A stretch of 64,000 nt of DNA. It comes from Vibrio diabolicus. GTDB taxonomy: Bacteria; Pseudomonadota; Gammaproteobacteria; Enterobacterales; Vibrionaceae. Below the pieces are notes generated by a model that was given only the letters and a program-made list of their open reading frames with translations, was not told the DNA's origin and did not search any database. This document shows positions 1-11,002 of the stretch, in pieces; the first letter of the stretch is position 1, and each line of letters begins with the position of its first letter. A program made the position numbers and the translations under genes. Location: positions 1 to 64,000 of the forward strand of contig CCKK01000004.1 in the NCBI GenBank assembly GCA_001048675.1, written 5' to 3'.

Positions 1-35
1 GCTTGGCTAATTTGGCTTGCTAACTTGGCTTTCGT
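1..35 (-). repeat. Short tandem repeat in an rRNA-operon leader
   Basis: Two 11-base copies, GCTAATTTGGC (6-16) and GCTAACTTGGC (20-30), differ at one base and lie three bases apart, with a further GGC/TTGGC echo at the edge. They lie downstream of the leftward rRNA-type promoter, so they would be in the transcribed leader. Function unknown. Confidence 0.5.
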
Positions 36-69
36 TTCTTTCGAAGCGTTGCCGTGTCAGCGAGGTGGC

Positions 70-130
70 ATTATAGAGATTGCGATCACATTGGCAAGCC
101 CTTTTTCTCGTTTTTTTTGATTTTTTTATT
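70..130 (-). promoter_or_regulatory. Leftward rRNA-operon P1-type promoter with UP element
   Basis: On the minus strand a TTGCCA -35 (92-97) and a perfect TATAAT -10 (70-75) are separated by 16 bases and followed by the GC-rich discriminator GCCACC. Directly upstream (about 101-130) are A-tracts typical of an UP element. This combination is that of growth-rate and ppGpp controlled rRNA promoters. The 16S gene itself would lie left of the window, so the target is inferred from the promoter type. Confidence 0.65.
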
Positions 131-177
131 CGTTCGGATAAATTTGCATCAAAAGCGGTCAAAAGAGCACGTTATTT

Positions 178-705
178 CTACAGTTCTCTGAATTTATCTG
201 CGAAAAGAGCCACTTTTTCCCAATTGGTGTATTCCACTTCTTTGGTCGTATCGGTTTCGCCACCTGTCATCGACATAATGAACCTAATCATAGTTCTGTC
301 GAACCAGCCGTAACGTGGGTAATAAAGTGCACCAGCAAAAACACCGATTAGCGTTGGTCTCCAAGGCGACTTAATTAGGAACTTGCGAATGTAGGCACTA
401 CCTTCAGGTGTATCCTTTCCTTGGTCCTCTTTACGAGCGGTTAGGTTTACGCAGAAAAATGCCACTTTATTTTGCTCCAATTGATTGAGGTTTCGCTCAA
501 TAAACTGGTATAGCTTTTTATTAAGATGGCCATAGCGAATAGAGGCGCCTATCAATACTCTGTCGTATTGGCTGAAGTCAATCGTCTCGATATTATGTAA
601 ATCCACCAGCTCACAATCGAAGTCTGGAAGTTGTTCATCTATATAGTGGAGAATTTTTTTAGTCTGCCCTTCGCGGGAAGAGTATAGAAATAATGCTTTT
701 GCCAC
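178..705 (-). CDS. hemG: Menaquinone-dependent protoporphyrinogen IX dehydrogenase
   Basis: HemG oxidises protoporphyrinogen IX to protoporphyrin IX, the penultimate step of haem synthesis, passing electrons to quinone at the inner membrane. The 175-residue protein is a flavodoxin-fold enzyme of normal family length. The FMN phosphate loop is near residues 8-15 (YSSREGQT), and the family's long insertion is present. The start is GTG, nine bases after the trkH stop, with the Shine-Dalgarno AAGGGG just upstream. It is the last gene of a leftward yigZ-trkH-hemG cluster, the same order as in E. coli, and is followed by the rRNA-type promoter. Confidence 0.93.
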   Translation of the reverse strand: MAKALFLYSSREGQTKKILHYIDEQLPDFDCELVDLHNIETIDFSQYDRVLIGASIRYGHLNKKLYQFIERNLNQLEQNKVAFFCVNLTARKEDQGKDTPEGSAYIRKFLIKSPWRPTLIGVFAGALYYPRYGWFDRTMIRFIMSMTGGETDTTKEVEYTNWEKVALFADKFREL

Positions 706-714
706 GATTTCCCC

Positions 715-2171
715 TTAGCTACGCCAAAACGTCGGCGTAAGTAGAATAAGTAAGGTAAAGATTTCCAAACGACCAAACAGCATAGAAACTATCAATACCC
801 ATTTTGCTTTGTCGTTAACATCACCAAAGTGAAGCGCCACTTCTCCCAAGCCAGGACCGAGGTTGTTCAGAGTCGCAGCCACCGCAGAGAATGCACTGAG
901 CTCGTCCATCCCTGTAGCAATCAAGCCCAACATACAAACCACAAATACCAATGCGTACGCGGAGAAGAAACCCCAAACCGCATCGACAACACGTTGCGGT
1001 AGGGCACTGCCACCTACTTTGATGGTGTAAACCGCGCGTGGATGGACTAAACGTTTTAGTTCACGCGCACCTTGTAAGGTAAGAAGCAGGATACGGATCA
1101 CTTTCATGCCGCCGCCTGTTGAACCAGCACAACCACCGATAAAAGAGGAGAACAATAGCAGTACAGGTAAGAAGAGCGGCCAATCCGCAAAACCTGTCGT
1201 CGTAAAGCCCGCAGTTGTCGAAATTGACACGGTTTGGAAAAGTGCCTGATCGAAAGCATCGTATGTCGATGTGTAAGAGTGATGTTTCAGTAATAATAGA
1301 AAGCAAATGACAAATAGCAGCACTTGAATAAACAAGAAGGCGCGAAACTCAGGATCTTTCCAGTAATACTTGGGATGTACGCCACCTGATGCAAATGCAG
1401 CAAAGTGCAGCGTGTAGTTACATGCAGATATAAGCAGAAAAACCACCGTAATCAGGTTAATCGCGTAACTATCAAAGTATCCGATGCTGGCATCGTGGGT
1501 AGAAAAGCCACCAATGGCAATGGTGGAAAAGCTGTGACTGATGGCGTCAAATGGCGTCATACCAGCTAACCAAAAAGCCGATGCACAGGCGATAGTCAGG
1601 CTCAAATAGATGTACCAAAGCGCCTTAGCAGTTTCTGCTATGCGCGGCGTCACTTTAGTGTCCTTGACTGGACCAGGGATCTCGGCGCGGTAAAGCTGCA
1701 TACCACCAATGCCAAGTACTGGCAAAATCGCCACAGCTAATACGATGATTCCCATACCTCCGAACCACTGCAGTAACTGTCGATAGAATAGAATCGCTTT
1801 AGGTAACTCATCCAAACCAACAATAACGGTCGCCCCGGTCGTAGTGAGAGCAGAAAACGATTCAAAAAACGCATCTGTGACTGAGACGTTCGGGTTGTCA
1901 GCAATGAGAAAGGGGATCGAGCCTGCACTGCCAAGTACTGTCCAGAATAAGACGACAATAAGAAAGCCATCTCGAGCTTTAAGCTCGTGCTTATACCTGC
2001 GGTTTGGGTACCAACAAACGGCCCACAAAACAGCAGAACAAAAAATGTCGTGACAAAAGGCACACCTGCACCATCTCGATAGATCAGCGCAACGAGTGCT
2101 GGCGCAAGCATAGTGACACTAAAGAGTGCGAGCAGTAGCCCGACGATTCGAATAATTGAACGAAATTGCAT
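715..2171 (-). pseudogene. trkH: TrkH potassium uptake channel subunit, reading frame broken by a 1-base indel
   Basis: TrkH is the membrane channel of the Trk K+ uptake system and works with cytoplasmic TrkA. The first 50 residues (start ATG at 2171, MQFRSIIRIVGLL) are in one frame and end ...LLFCG. The remaining 435 residues continue in another frame from AVCWYPNRR to the stop at 715. The break lies at a GGG run (2022-2024 as CCC on the plus strand). One extra G would restore a single 485-residue protein, the normal length. The pore-loop motifs TTTGATV and STTAGFTTTGF are intact. As written, translation would stop early or restart at the TTG at 2028, missing the first transmembrane segments. 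A sequence error is as likely as a real mutation. Confidence 0.85.
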
Positions 2172-2217
2172 GGATAAATTGACTAGCGAAGCTGTCCCTG
2201 TTGCTTCCTGTTTTTCA

Positions 2218-2842
2218 TTATTGTCCGTCTAGCGGAGTCACAATTGCCTTTGCCCCGCTTTTATTGATGATTGCTTGGGTAAACGCGCTCACTTCTCGAA
2301 GCTCAATTTCCACCACTAATACGACCTGATCGCTGTATTCAGCCTCGACTTCTATCGCACCAAATTGCGGCATGATTGACTGTGCGATCGGCATAAACCC
2401 ATAGTCTAACGTTAGTCTGAGCTTTGTGGTTATTTTTTTCTTCAATAGTTTGAAGCAGCTTGAGCGCTTGTTGTACTCCACCCCCATACGCTTTAACCAA
2501 GCCGCCTGTACCTAACTTGATTCCACCAGAGTATCGCGTGACCACTGCCGTGATCTCCCCCACACCAGATCCAGACAGCTGCGCCAGGATCGGTTTGCCT
2601 GCAGTTCCGGATGGCTCCCCATCATCACTAAAACCCCATTTCATTGAATCTTCCGGGCGACCAGCAACAAAGCCCCAACAGTTATGTCTAGCATCAGCGT
2701 GTTTAGCTTTGATTTGATCAACAAATGCTTTTGCAGCTTCGATACTTGGCGTGTGCGCCAAATAAGTAATGAATACGCTCTTTTTAATTTCTTCTTCAAA
2801 TTGAGCGAGCTCTGCTGGAATCAGATAAGGCTTGTCATTCAT
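2218..2842 (-). pseudogene. yigZ: YigZ, IMPACT-family protein, frame broken near the C terminus
   Basis: YigZ belongs to the IMPACT/UPF0029 family, with an N-terminal ribosomal-protein-S5-like domain and a C-terminal ferredoxin-like domain. Its cellular role is poorly known. The first frame (start 2842) carries GEPSGTAGKPIL and RYSGGIKLGTGGL and runs to ...LLQTIEEK. The true C terminus (ITTKLRLTLDYGFMP... to the stop at 2218) is in the next frame. The switch coincides with an A7 run on the coding strand (T7 at 2433-2439). Six A residues would give one continuous protein of about 207 residues, the usual length. As written, the first frame ends at 2339 after 167 residues with a nonsense tail. 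It lies 46 bases upstream of trkH, probably in the same operon. Confidence 0.85.
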
Positions 2843-2984
2843 AGGATTATGGATTCAGGTCTATTTGCCTGAAGTCTATCACGAGTGTGATTTACCCGTC
2901 GCATAAGATCTGCCACAGCGCACAATGTTAAACACTTGTTTAAAAAATGTATTGAAATTAGACAATCCACGATCCAAACTAACT

Positions 2985-3002
2985 TTACTGGTCAAACCAG
3001 AA
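2985..3002. promoter_or_regulatory. FadR-like operator upstream of fadBA
   Basis: CTGGT (2988-2992) and ACCAG (2996-3000) form perfect inverted arms around a 3-base spacer. This matches the E. coli FadR operator layout (CTGGT-N3-ACCAG). FadR represses fadBA until long-chain acyl-CoA binds it. Position about 100 bases upstream of fadB fits that role. Regulation is inferred. Confidence 0.65.
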
Positions 3003-3011
3003 CAAAAATAA

Positions 3012-3066
3012 AACGACTTCCTCGATACCTATTTGCCGAGGTACACGGCGTCGTTGAAATAGGTAT
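3012..3066 (+). promoter_or_regulatory. fadB upstream region with overlapping inverted repeats
   Basis: Three inverted-repeat pairs interleave here: AACGAC (3012-3017) with GTCGTT (3050-3055); CCTCG (3020-3024) with CGAGG (3037-3041); ATACCTATTT (3025-3034) with AAATAGGTAT (3057-3066). The last two cannot form together in a simple fold. A 13-base direct repeat (GACAATCCACGAT at 2961 and 3070) flanks the block. No function is known to me. Confidence 0.45.
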
Positions 3067-3103
3067 ACAGACAATCCACGATTGTATGTCATGGAGATAG
3101 ACA

Positions 3104-6465
<3,362 letters not shown>

Positions 6466-6565
6466 CGCTTGGGGTGAAGTAGGCTCAAAACGACGATGGT
6501 CGTAGTGATCCACTCAACAACCAGCATGAAATGAATAAATACTAAAATAATTTAGTATTACACTT

Positions 6566-6595
6566 AAGGGCGACATCAGATGTCGCCCTTTGTTT
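6566..6595 (+). terminator. fadBA terminator
   Basis: Near-perfect inverted repeat AAGGGCGACATC / GATGTCGCCCTT with a very short loop, followed by TTTGTTTT. Confidence 0.75.
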
Positions 6596-6746
6596 TACGC
6601 CAAACACAGTAAATATGCATACAAAGCATACATGAAATGAGTAACTTTCATTTTATTCATAGATAGAGAAGACATAGACTTATAGACAGTTAATATCTTG
6701 CTGTATGTGGCAACTGAGTCACGCTAACGCAATTTCGGAGAACCTT

Positions 6747-7727
6747 ATGTTTAATGCTCTAGTTCTAAACCAAGAAGACAAACGCACTATCGCTAGTATC
6801 GAGCAAATCGATGAAACACAACTGCCGGAAGGTGACGTTCTGGTTGAAGTCGATTACTCATCGTTGAATTACAAAGATGGTTTGGCGATCACAGGTAAAG
6901 GTAAAATCATCCGTAACTTCCCGATGGTACCTGGCATTGATCTAGCGGGTACGGTTGTAAGTTCTGAAGATTCGCGTTACCAAGCTGGTGACAAAGTGGT
7001 CTTAACTGGCTGGGGCGTGGGTGAAAACCATTGGGGTGGCATGGCTCAACGTGCTCGTCTAAAAGCGGATTGGCTAGTGCCACTACCAAAAGGTCTAGAC
7101 AGCAAAAAAGCAATGATGGTTGGTACTGCTGGCTTCACTGGTATGCTATGTGTTCAAGCACTGCTTGATGCAGGCATCAAACCTGAAGCTGGTGAAATCC
7201 TAGTAACGGGCGCAAGTGGCGGCGTAGGCTCGGTAGCAGTAACGCTCCTAGCGCAGCTTGGCTACAAAGTTGCAGCAGTGACAGGACGTGTAGAGAAAAA
7301 CGGTCCGCTACTTGAAAAACTAGGTGCTAGCCGCATCATTGACCGTACTGAATTTGAAGAACCAGCACGTCCACTTGAAAAGCAAGTATGGGCAGGTGCG
7401 GTAGACACCGTCGGCAGCAAAGTACTAGCAAAAGTACTGGCGCAAATGGATTACAACAGTGCAGTCGCCGCTTGTGGTCTTGCAGGTGGTTTTGATCTAC
7501 CAACTACAGTGATGCCGTTCATCCTACGTAACGTTCGTCTACAAGGTGTGGACTCAGTAATGTGTCCAACAGAGAAACGCATCGCAGCATGGGAAAAACT
7601 GGTTGAACTACTACCAGAAAGCTATTTCGAGCAAGCGTGTACTGAAGTAGAACTAGCAGAAGCACCAAAATACGCAGAAGACATCACTAACGGTCAAGTA
7701 ACAGGTCGTGTGGTTATCAAGCTATAA
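6747..7727 (+). CDS. acuI: Acryloyl-CoA reductase-type quinone oxidoreductase (YhdH/AcuI family)
   Basis: An NADPH-dependent medium-chain reductase of the YhdH/AcuI family, which reduces acryloyl-CoA to propionyl-CoA and detoxifies acrylate. The 326-residue protein lacks the zinc ligands of alcohol dehydrogenases. It has the Rossmann motif GASGGVG at about 155-161 and the family stretches SSLNYKDGLA and PGIDLAGTV. I use the ATG at 6747 because CGGAG precedes it; the longer in-frame extension upstream has no support. It converges on a LysR gene across a shared terminator. Substrate is inferred from family membership. Confidence 0.88.
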   Translation: MFNALVLNQEDKRTIASIEQIDETQLPEGDVLVEVDYSSLNYKDGLAITGKGKIIRNFPMVPGIDLAGTVVSSEDSRYQAGDKVVLTGWGVGENHWGGMAQRARLKADWLVPLPKGLDSKKAMMVGTAGFTGMLCVQALLDAGIKPEAGEILVTGASGGVGSVAVTLLAQLGYKVAAVTGRVEKNGPLLEKLGASRIIDRTEFEEPARPLEKQVWAGAVDTVGSKVLAKVLAQMDYNSAVAACGLAGGFDLPTTVMPFILRNVRLQGVDSVMCPTEKRIAAWEKLVELLPESYFEQACTEVELAEAPKYAEDITNGQVTGRVVIKL

Positions 7728-7751
7728 ACACTGACTCAGCGTAAACAGACG

Positions 7752-7776
7752 AAGAGCCGGCATTGCTGGCTCTTTT
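7752..7776. terminator. Bidirectional terminator between acuI and the LysR gene
   Basis: AAGAGCCGGC / GCTGGCTCTT stem with a T-tract on the acuI side and an A-rich flank on the other. Confidence 0.65.
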
Positions 7777-7778
7777 TG

Positions 7779-8723
7779 TTAGCAGTTTAGTCCCATATCT
7801 TCGATACGCTTAGCTATTAGACGGCTACATTCTTCACGCACAATCGTTCTTAACCATTCTTGAGCAGGAGAATGCTCGCAACGCGCATGCCAAATCATCG
7901 AGTATTCAAATGGAGTAAATTGGAATGGTAATGGTTTCACCACCAAGTCATAACGCTCGGCAACCAGATACGCCAAGTCCGCTGGCACTGTGATGATAAT
8001 TGGCAAGGTATCCATGATCGCCAATGCGGCTTCTAAATGATAAGCCCGCAGAACCATTTTACGCTTAGGTTTCTCCATCAAAGCTTGTTCGATCAGTGCC
8101 TTAACACCATCACTGATGGCGATCATGGCATGTGGATGGCTCAGATAATCATCCAAGCTCATTTCTTTATCCGCTAATGGATGCTGTTTTGAAAGCATAC
8201 ACAGCACCCCCACTCGCCCCAACACTTCACTGCGTAGCGGCTCCACCGGGCCAGTTGGGCGACAAATGGCGAGATCGGCCCCTTCATAAGTCAACTGATC
8301 GGATAAACGGTCATGCTGCAAAGGCAAAAAGTTAAACGACACGTTTGGCGCTTCTTGGTAAATTCTCGGCAAAGCGAACGGTAAGATCGTTTGCATGGCA
8401 TAGTCGGTGGTCACGATGTTGAAAGTCTGTACGCATTGCAATGGGTCAAACTCAACCGGAGATAACAACTGACGTAAAGACTCTAATGGCTCGCCTAATG
8501 AGCGATCGATCTCTAACGCTTTCTGAGTTGGGATTAAATGCTGCCCCTGACGAGTAAACAGCGGGTCTCCCAATAAGTCACGCAGACGACCAAGCACACG
8601 ACTCATTGCCGATTGACTCAAATTCAGACGTGTTGCCGCCTTACTGACACTGTTTTCTTCTATCAGTACTCGCAACGCAACCAGTAAATTTAAATCTCGG
8701 CGATAGATGTCTTCCAGTTCCAC
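7779..8723 (-). CDS. LysR-family transcriptional regulator
   Basis: A 314-residue LysR-type regulator. The N-terminal winged helix-turn-helix is clear (RRDLNLLVALRVLIEENSVS, then AATRLNLSQSAMSRVLGRLR, about residues 9-50), followed by a periplasmic-binding-protein-like effector domain. The N-terminal form resembles the NodD/LeuO-like branch of the family. Target and ligand are unknown. It is convergent with acuI and tandem with the small membrane protein gene upstream, from which a terminator separates it. Confidence 0.85.
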   Translation of the reverse strand: MELEDIYRRDLNLLVALRVLIEENSVSKAATRLNLSQSAMSRVLGRLRDLLGDPLFTRQGQHLIPTQKALEIDRSLGEPLESLRQLLSPVEFDPLQCVQTFNIVTTDYAMQTILPFALPRIYQEAPNVSFNFLPLQHDRLSDQLTYEGADLAICRPTGPVEPLRSEVLGRVGVLCMLSKQHPLADKEMSLDDYLSHPHAMIAISDGVKALIEQALMEKPKRKMVLRAYHLEAALAIMDTLPIIITVPADLAYLVAERYDLVVKPLPFQFTPFEYSMIWHARCEHSPAQEWLRTIVREECSRLIAKRIEDMGLNC

Positions 8724-8771
8724 GAATTAGCCACTTATTTTGTATGTGTTTGGGTAAATTGTACTCTTCAG

Positions 8772-8803
8772 GCAAAAAAAATCCCGCCTTTCAGCGGGGA
8801 AGC
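8772..8803 (-). terminator. Leftward terminator after the 60-residue membrane protein gene
   Basis: On the minus strand TCCCCGC-TGAAAG-GCGGGA is followed by a run of T residues. Confidence 0.7.
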
Positions 8804-8889
8804 CCAAGAAAAATGGGGATAGTGTCGGAATGAAGTGTCGGTAAAAATAGGTGAGCGTTATTAAAGTATTCTGATCGAAGCAAAAAGCG

Positions 8890-9072
8890 CTAATTTTCTT
8901 GCTCAGATGCACCTGACCATTTGCGCATCTCGATCCAAATCCCAATAATAGTGGCAACCATGCCTACAAGAGGCATCAAAGAGGTGTCAGCTGGCGTTCT
9001 GAGTACCAAAGCACAAAACGAGATAAAACAAAGTACGGAGTAAATCGTAAGTCTGTCTAACGCTGTTAACAT
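8890..9072 (-). CDS. Small membrane protein, function unknown
   Basis: Predicted 60-residue protein starting MLTALDRLTIYSV. Two hydrophobic segments (about residues 8-25 and 33-50) are followed by a short charged tail (EMRKWSGASEQEN). I chose the ATG at 9072 because a strong Shine-Dalgarno (GGGAGAGG) sits just upstream; an alternative start nine codons earlier lacks one. It is divergent from tusA and has its own downstream terminator. I do not recognise a characterised family. A similarly built small protein lies on the other side of tusA. Confidence 0.65.
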   Translation of the reverse strand: MLTALDRLTIYSVLCFISFCALVLRTPADTSLMPLVGMVATIIGIWIEMRKWSGASEQEN

Positions 9073-9205
9073 TGCCTCTCCCTTGCCAGTTGTTACCAAA
9101 TTGTTAATTTAAGGTAAAACAAAAAATTCCGTTTGCCAAGTGGTTATTGAATATTTTTTCAACGAACGTAGAATTCACCGCTAAGTTAGTTACGAGAATC
9201 ACACT

Positions 9206-9454
9206 ATGAGCTTTAATCCTGAACTGGCAACAAAGACATTAGAGGCGGAAGGACTGCGCTGCCCAGAGCCAGTGATGATGGTCAGGAAGACAATTCGCAA
9301 CATGCAAGATGGTGAGATTTTGCTGGTCAAAGCAGATGACCCATCCACGACTCGAGACATTCCGAGTTTCTGCCGTTTTATGGATCACCAATTAATTGCA
9401 GCACAAACGGAGCAAGTTCCGTATCAGTACCTGATCAAGAAAGGATTGGAATAA
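9206..9454 (+). CDS. tusA: Sulfur carrier protein TusA
   Basis: TusA accepts persulfide sulfur from IscS and passes it to the TusBCD/TusE relay for 2-thiouridine formation in tRNA; it also influences molybdenum-cofactor and Fe-S sulfur flow. The 82-residue protein has the family's CPEP motif near residue 19 ([10 protein letters not shown]) and the [13 protein letters not shown] segment. Length and start are normal. It is monocistronic, with a hairpin terminator immediately downstream that also faces the convergent 86-residue gene. Confidence 0.93.
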   Translation: MSFNPELATKTLEAEGLRCPEPVMMVRKTIRNMQDGEILLVKADDPSTTRDIPSFCRFMDHQLIAAQTEQVPYQYLIKKGLE

Positions 9455-9466
9455 TCTGGTCGAATT

Positions 9467-9496
9467 AAAAACGGCAGCCGATTGGCTGCCGTTTGT
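9467..9496. terminator. Bidirectional terminator between tusA and the 86-residue gene
   Basis: AAACGGCAGCC / GGCTGCCGTTT stem with A- and T-rich flanks. Confidence 0.75.
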
Positions 9497-9757
9497 TTAT
9501 TCATCGTATTCGAGTGTGCGAACTTCTGATTGGAGCTTGTTGAGTTGTTTTTTCATTGCCCGCATCTCTTCATGCATAGGAATGATGTGGGCTACGCGAA
9601 TCCACGCCTCTACTGTTAATCCAGTAAGAACGAACGATCCTGCCACAATCGGCAACCACATATCAGTCAGTACCATCGCTAACAAGCACAGCGCCAAACC
9701 AAAGGTGAATAAATAACTCTGACTCTTTGGGGTCATCCCCATGTAACGTGTAAGCAT
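9497..9757 (-). CDS. Small membrane protein with C-terminal amphipathic helix, function unknown
   Basis: Predicted 86-residue protein starting MLTRYMGMTPKSQS. Two hydrophobic segments (about 16-31 and 34-50) are followed by a helical charged tail (MHEEMRAMKKQLNKLQSEV) that could form a short coiled coil. The Shine-Dalgarno GAGAGGG precedes the ATG. Its topology resembles the 60-residue protein at 8890-9072. I do not recognise a characterised function. Confidence 0.7.
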   Translation of the reverse strand: MLTRYMGMTPKSQSYLFTFGLALCLLAMVLTDMWLPIVAGSFVLTGLTVEAWIRVAHIIPMHEEMRAMKKQLNKLQSEVRTLEYDE

Positions 9758-9963
9758 AAACTTGCCCTCTCGCTATCATTCACACCATTAAACTACCATG
9801 ACAAGTATGACACTAATATGTCATCCGTCACGCTACGGAGCGATTTTAAGTCAGAGTTTGAGCTACGCCACTAATTCGCTAGTTATTGATTATTTGCATC
9901 ATTTTAACGATTGTTCGCGGATAACATTTTCCATTTTCAGGCTGCGTTATCCGCCTAAAAACA

Positions 9964-10518
9964 TTAAAAGAAGGCCGCACCAATCGCCAACAACACGAAC
10001 AAAATAGCGGTGACTTTACGAATCAACCCCAGGGGCATCTTGTCTGCTGAAAGCTTACCAATTAACACCACAGGCACATTAGCCAACAACATACCAATGG
10101 TCGTGCCAAGTATGACCCAACTCAGCGCATCCGCATACTGCGCGCCTAGGATAGAAGTGGCGATCTGAGTTTTATCACCAATCTCAGCCACAAAGAAAGC
10201 AATAAAGCTGGCAATGAAAGGACCTCGGTTTGAAATCTGTTCGTCATCATCCAACTTATCAGGAATCAACACCCAAGCAGCCATCGCGACAAAACTGACC
10301 ACCAGCACCCACTTTAAAATATCAGGTGATAAATAGTCAGCGACAACCACACCTAACCATGCAGCCAAAGCGTGGTTGGCAATGGTTGCCAAAAAGATTG
10401 CTGCAATAATTGGTATTGGTTTGCGGTAACGACTTGCGAGTAATAGAGATAGCAATTGGGTCTTATCGCCAATTTCTGCTAACGCTACAGTAGTAATTGA
10501 AATAGCTAAAACGCTCAC
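9964..10518 (-). CDS. mneA: Manganese exporter of the GDT1/TMEM165 (UPF0016) family
   Basis: The protein has two copies of the family signature EIGDKTQ, near residues 15 and 115, each in a three-helix repeat. This is the classic GDT1/TMEM165 architecture; the V. cholerae member MneA exports Mn2+. The C terminus is hydrophobic. I use the GTG at 10518 (MSVLAISITTVALAEIGDK, 184 residues), which matches family N termini. The in-frame TTG at 10563 would add 15 unlikely residues and fall against the riboswitch. The yybP-ykoY riboswitch directly upstream supports the Mn2+ role. Confidence 0.88.
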   Translation of the reverse strand: MSVLAISITTVALAEIGDKTQLLSLLLASRYRKPIPIIAAIFLATIANHALAAWLGVVVADYLSPDILKWVLVVSFVAMAAWVLIPDKLDDDEQISNRGPFIASFIAFFVAEIGDKTQIATSILGAQYADALSWVILGTTIGMLLANVPVVLIGKLSADKMPLGLIRKVTAILFVLLAIGAAFF

Positions 10519-10530
10519 GACATGCTCATT

Positions 10531-10581
10531 GGGGCAGGGATTATTATTTTTAACCGAAGACAAACCTCACGCCCCTACCCC
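10531..10581 (-). promoter_or_regulatory. Candidate expression-platform helix of the mneA riboswitch
   Basis: The 3' strand of the riboswitch base helix, GGGGTAGGG (10573-10581 on the minus strand), is complementary with one G-U wobble to CCCTGCCCC (10531-10539), 12 bases before the mneA start codon. Pairing of these segments would compete with the riboswitch P1 helix and place a stable stem beside the ribosome binding site. No U-tract follows, so translation control is more likely than termination. Inference from complementarity only. Confidence 0.5.
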
Positions 10582-10720
10582 GGTTCATGATGATTTGTCT
10601 AAGGTCTTGCTAAACTTGAAAGGCTTCAAGTCTCGAACGCCATGGTGATTTTGCACCAATTATGTTGACGGACGAACCAGATGAAACAGAAACTTCATCA
10701 GGTAAGCTACTCCCCAAAGA
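10570..10720 (-). ncRNA. yybP-ykoY manganese riboswitch
   Basis: Read on the minus strand the leader contains the conserved 5' element TTTGGGGAGTAGCTTAC, a central hairpin region with CGAGACTTGAAGCC and AGACCTTAG, and the closing ACCGGGGTAGGGG. These are the recognisable conserved segments of the yybP-ykoY class, which senses Mn2+ and switches on manganese exporters. It lies between a good promoter and the exporter gene mneA. Confidence 0.88.
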
Positions 10721-10728
10721 CAGGCGCA

Positions 10729-10757
10729 ATTCTAGCCACCTTTGTTGCGCTTCTCAA
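10729..10757 (-). promoter_or_regulatory. mneA promoter
   Basis: Minus-strand TTGAGA (10752-10757) and TAGAAT (10729-10734) with a 17-base spacer. Transcription would start near 10722, just before the riboswitch. Confidence 0.7.
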
Positions 10758-11002
10758 GAGCCAAAGCAGGCAAAAACTCCCTTTTAAGAAAAATACAGCA
10801 GATAACGCGGTAAAAATTCATTAAAGGAGAAAATCGCCCACGAATTAATCAAGATTAGCTCTACTCCCATGCTCAATATCTGGTTATACTAGATTGTTAA
10901 TTTATTCAACCGTAATTACTCTTTATCGCCGTTGTTAGAGTTGAAAAACTCGGCATAGATGACGAATTAACGAGTAACAAGAGAATCGCGCGAACCTGAC
11001 TT
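10758..11002 (+). other. glyQS upstream region
   Basis: About 245 bases without a gene. A TATACT hexamer (10885-10890) could be the -10 of a glyQS promoter, but I see no convincing -35 at proper spacing. No T-box-like specifier element is visible. Confidence 0.4.

Noticed and set aside
10758-11002. T-box or other riboswitch ahead of glyQS
   Set aside because: No specifier-loop or T-box sequence is visible, and T-boxes are not expected in gammaproteobacteria.
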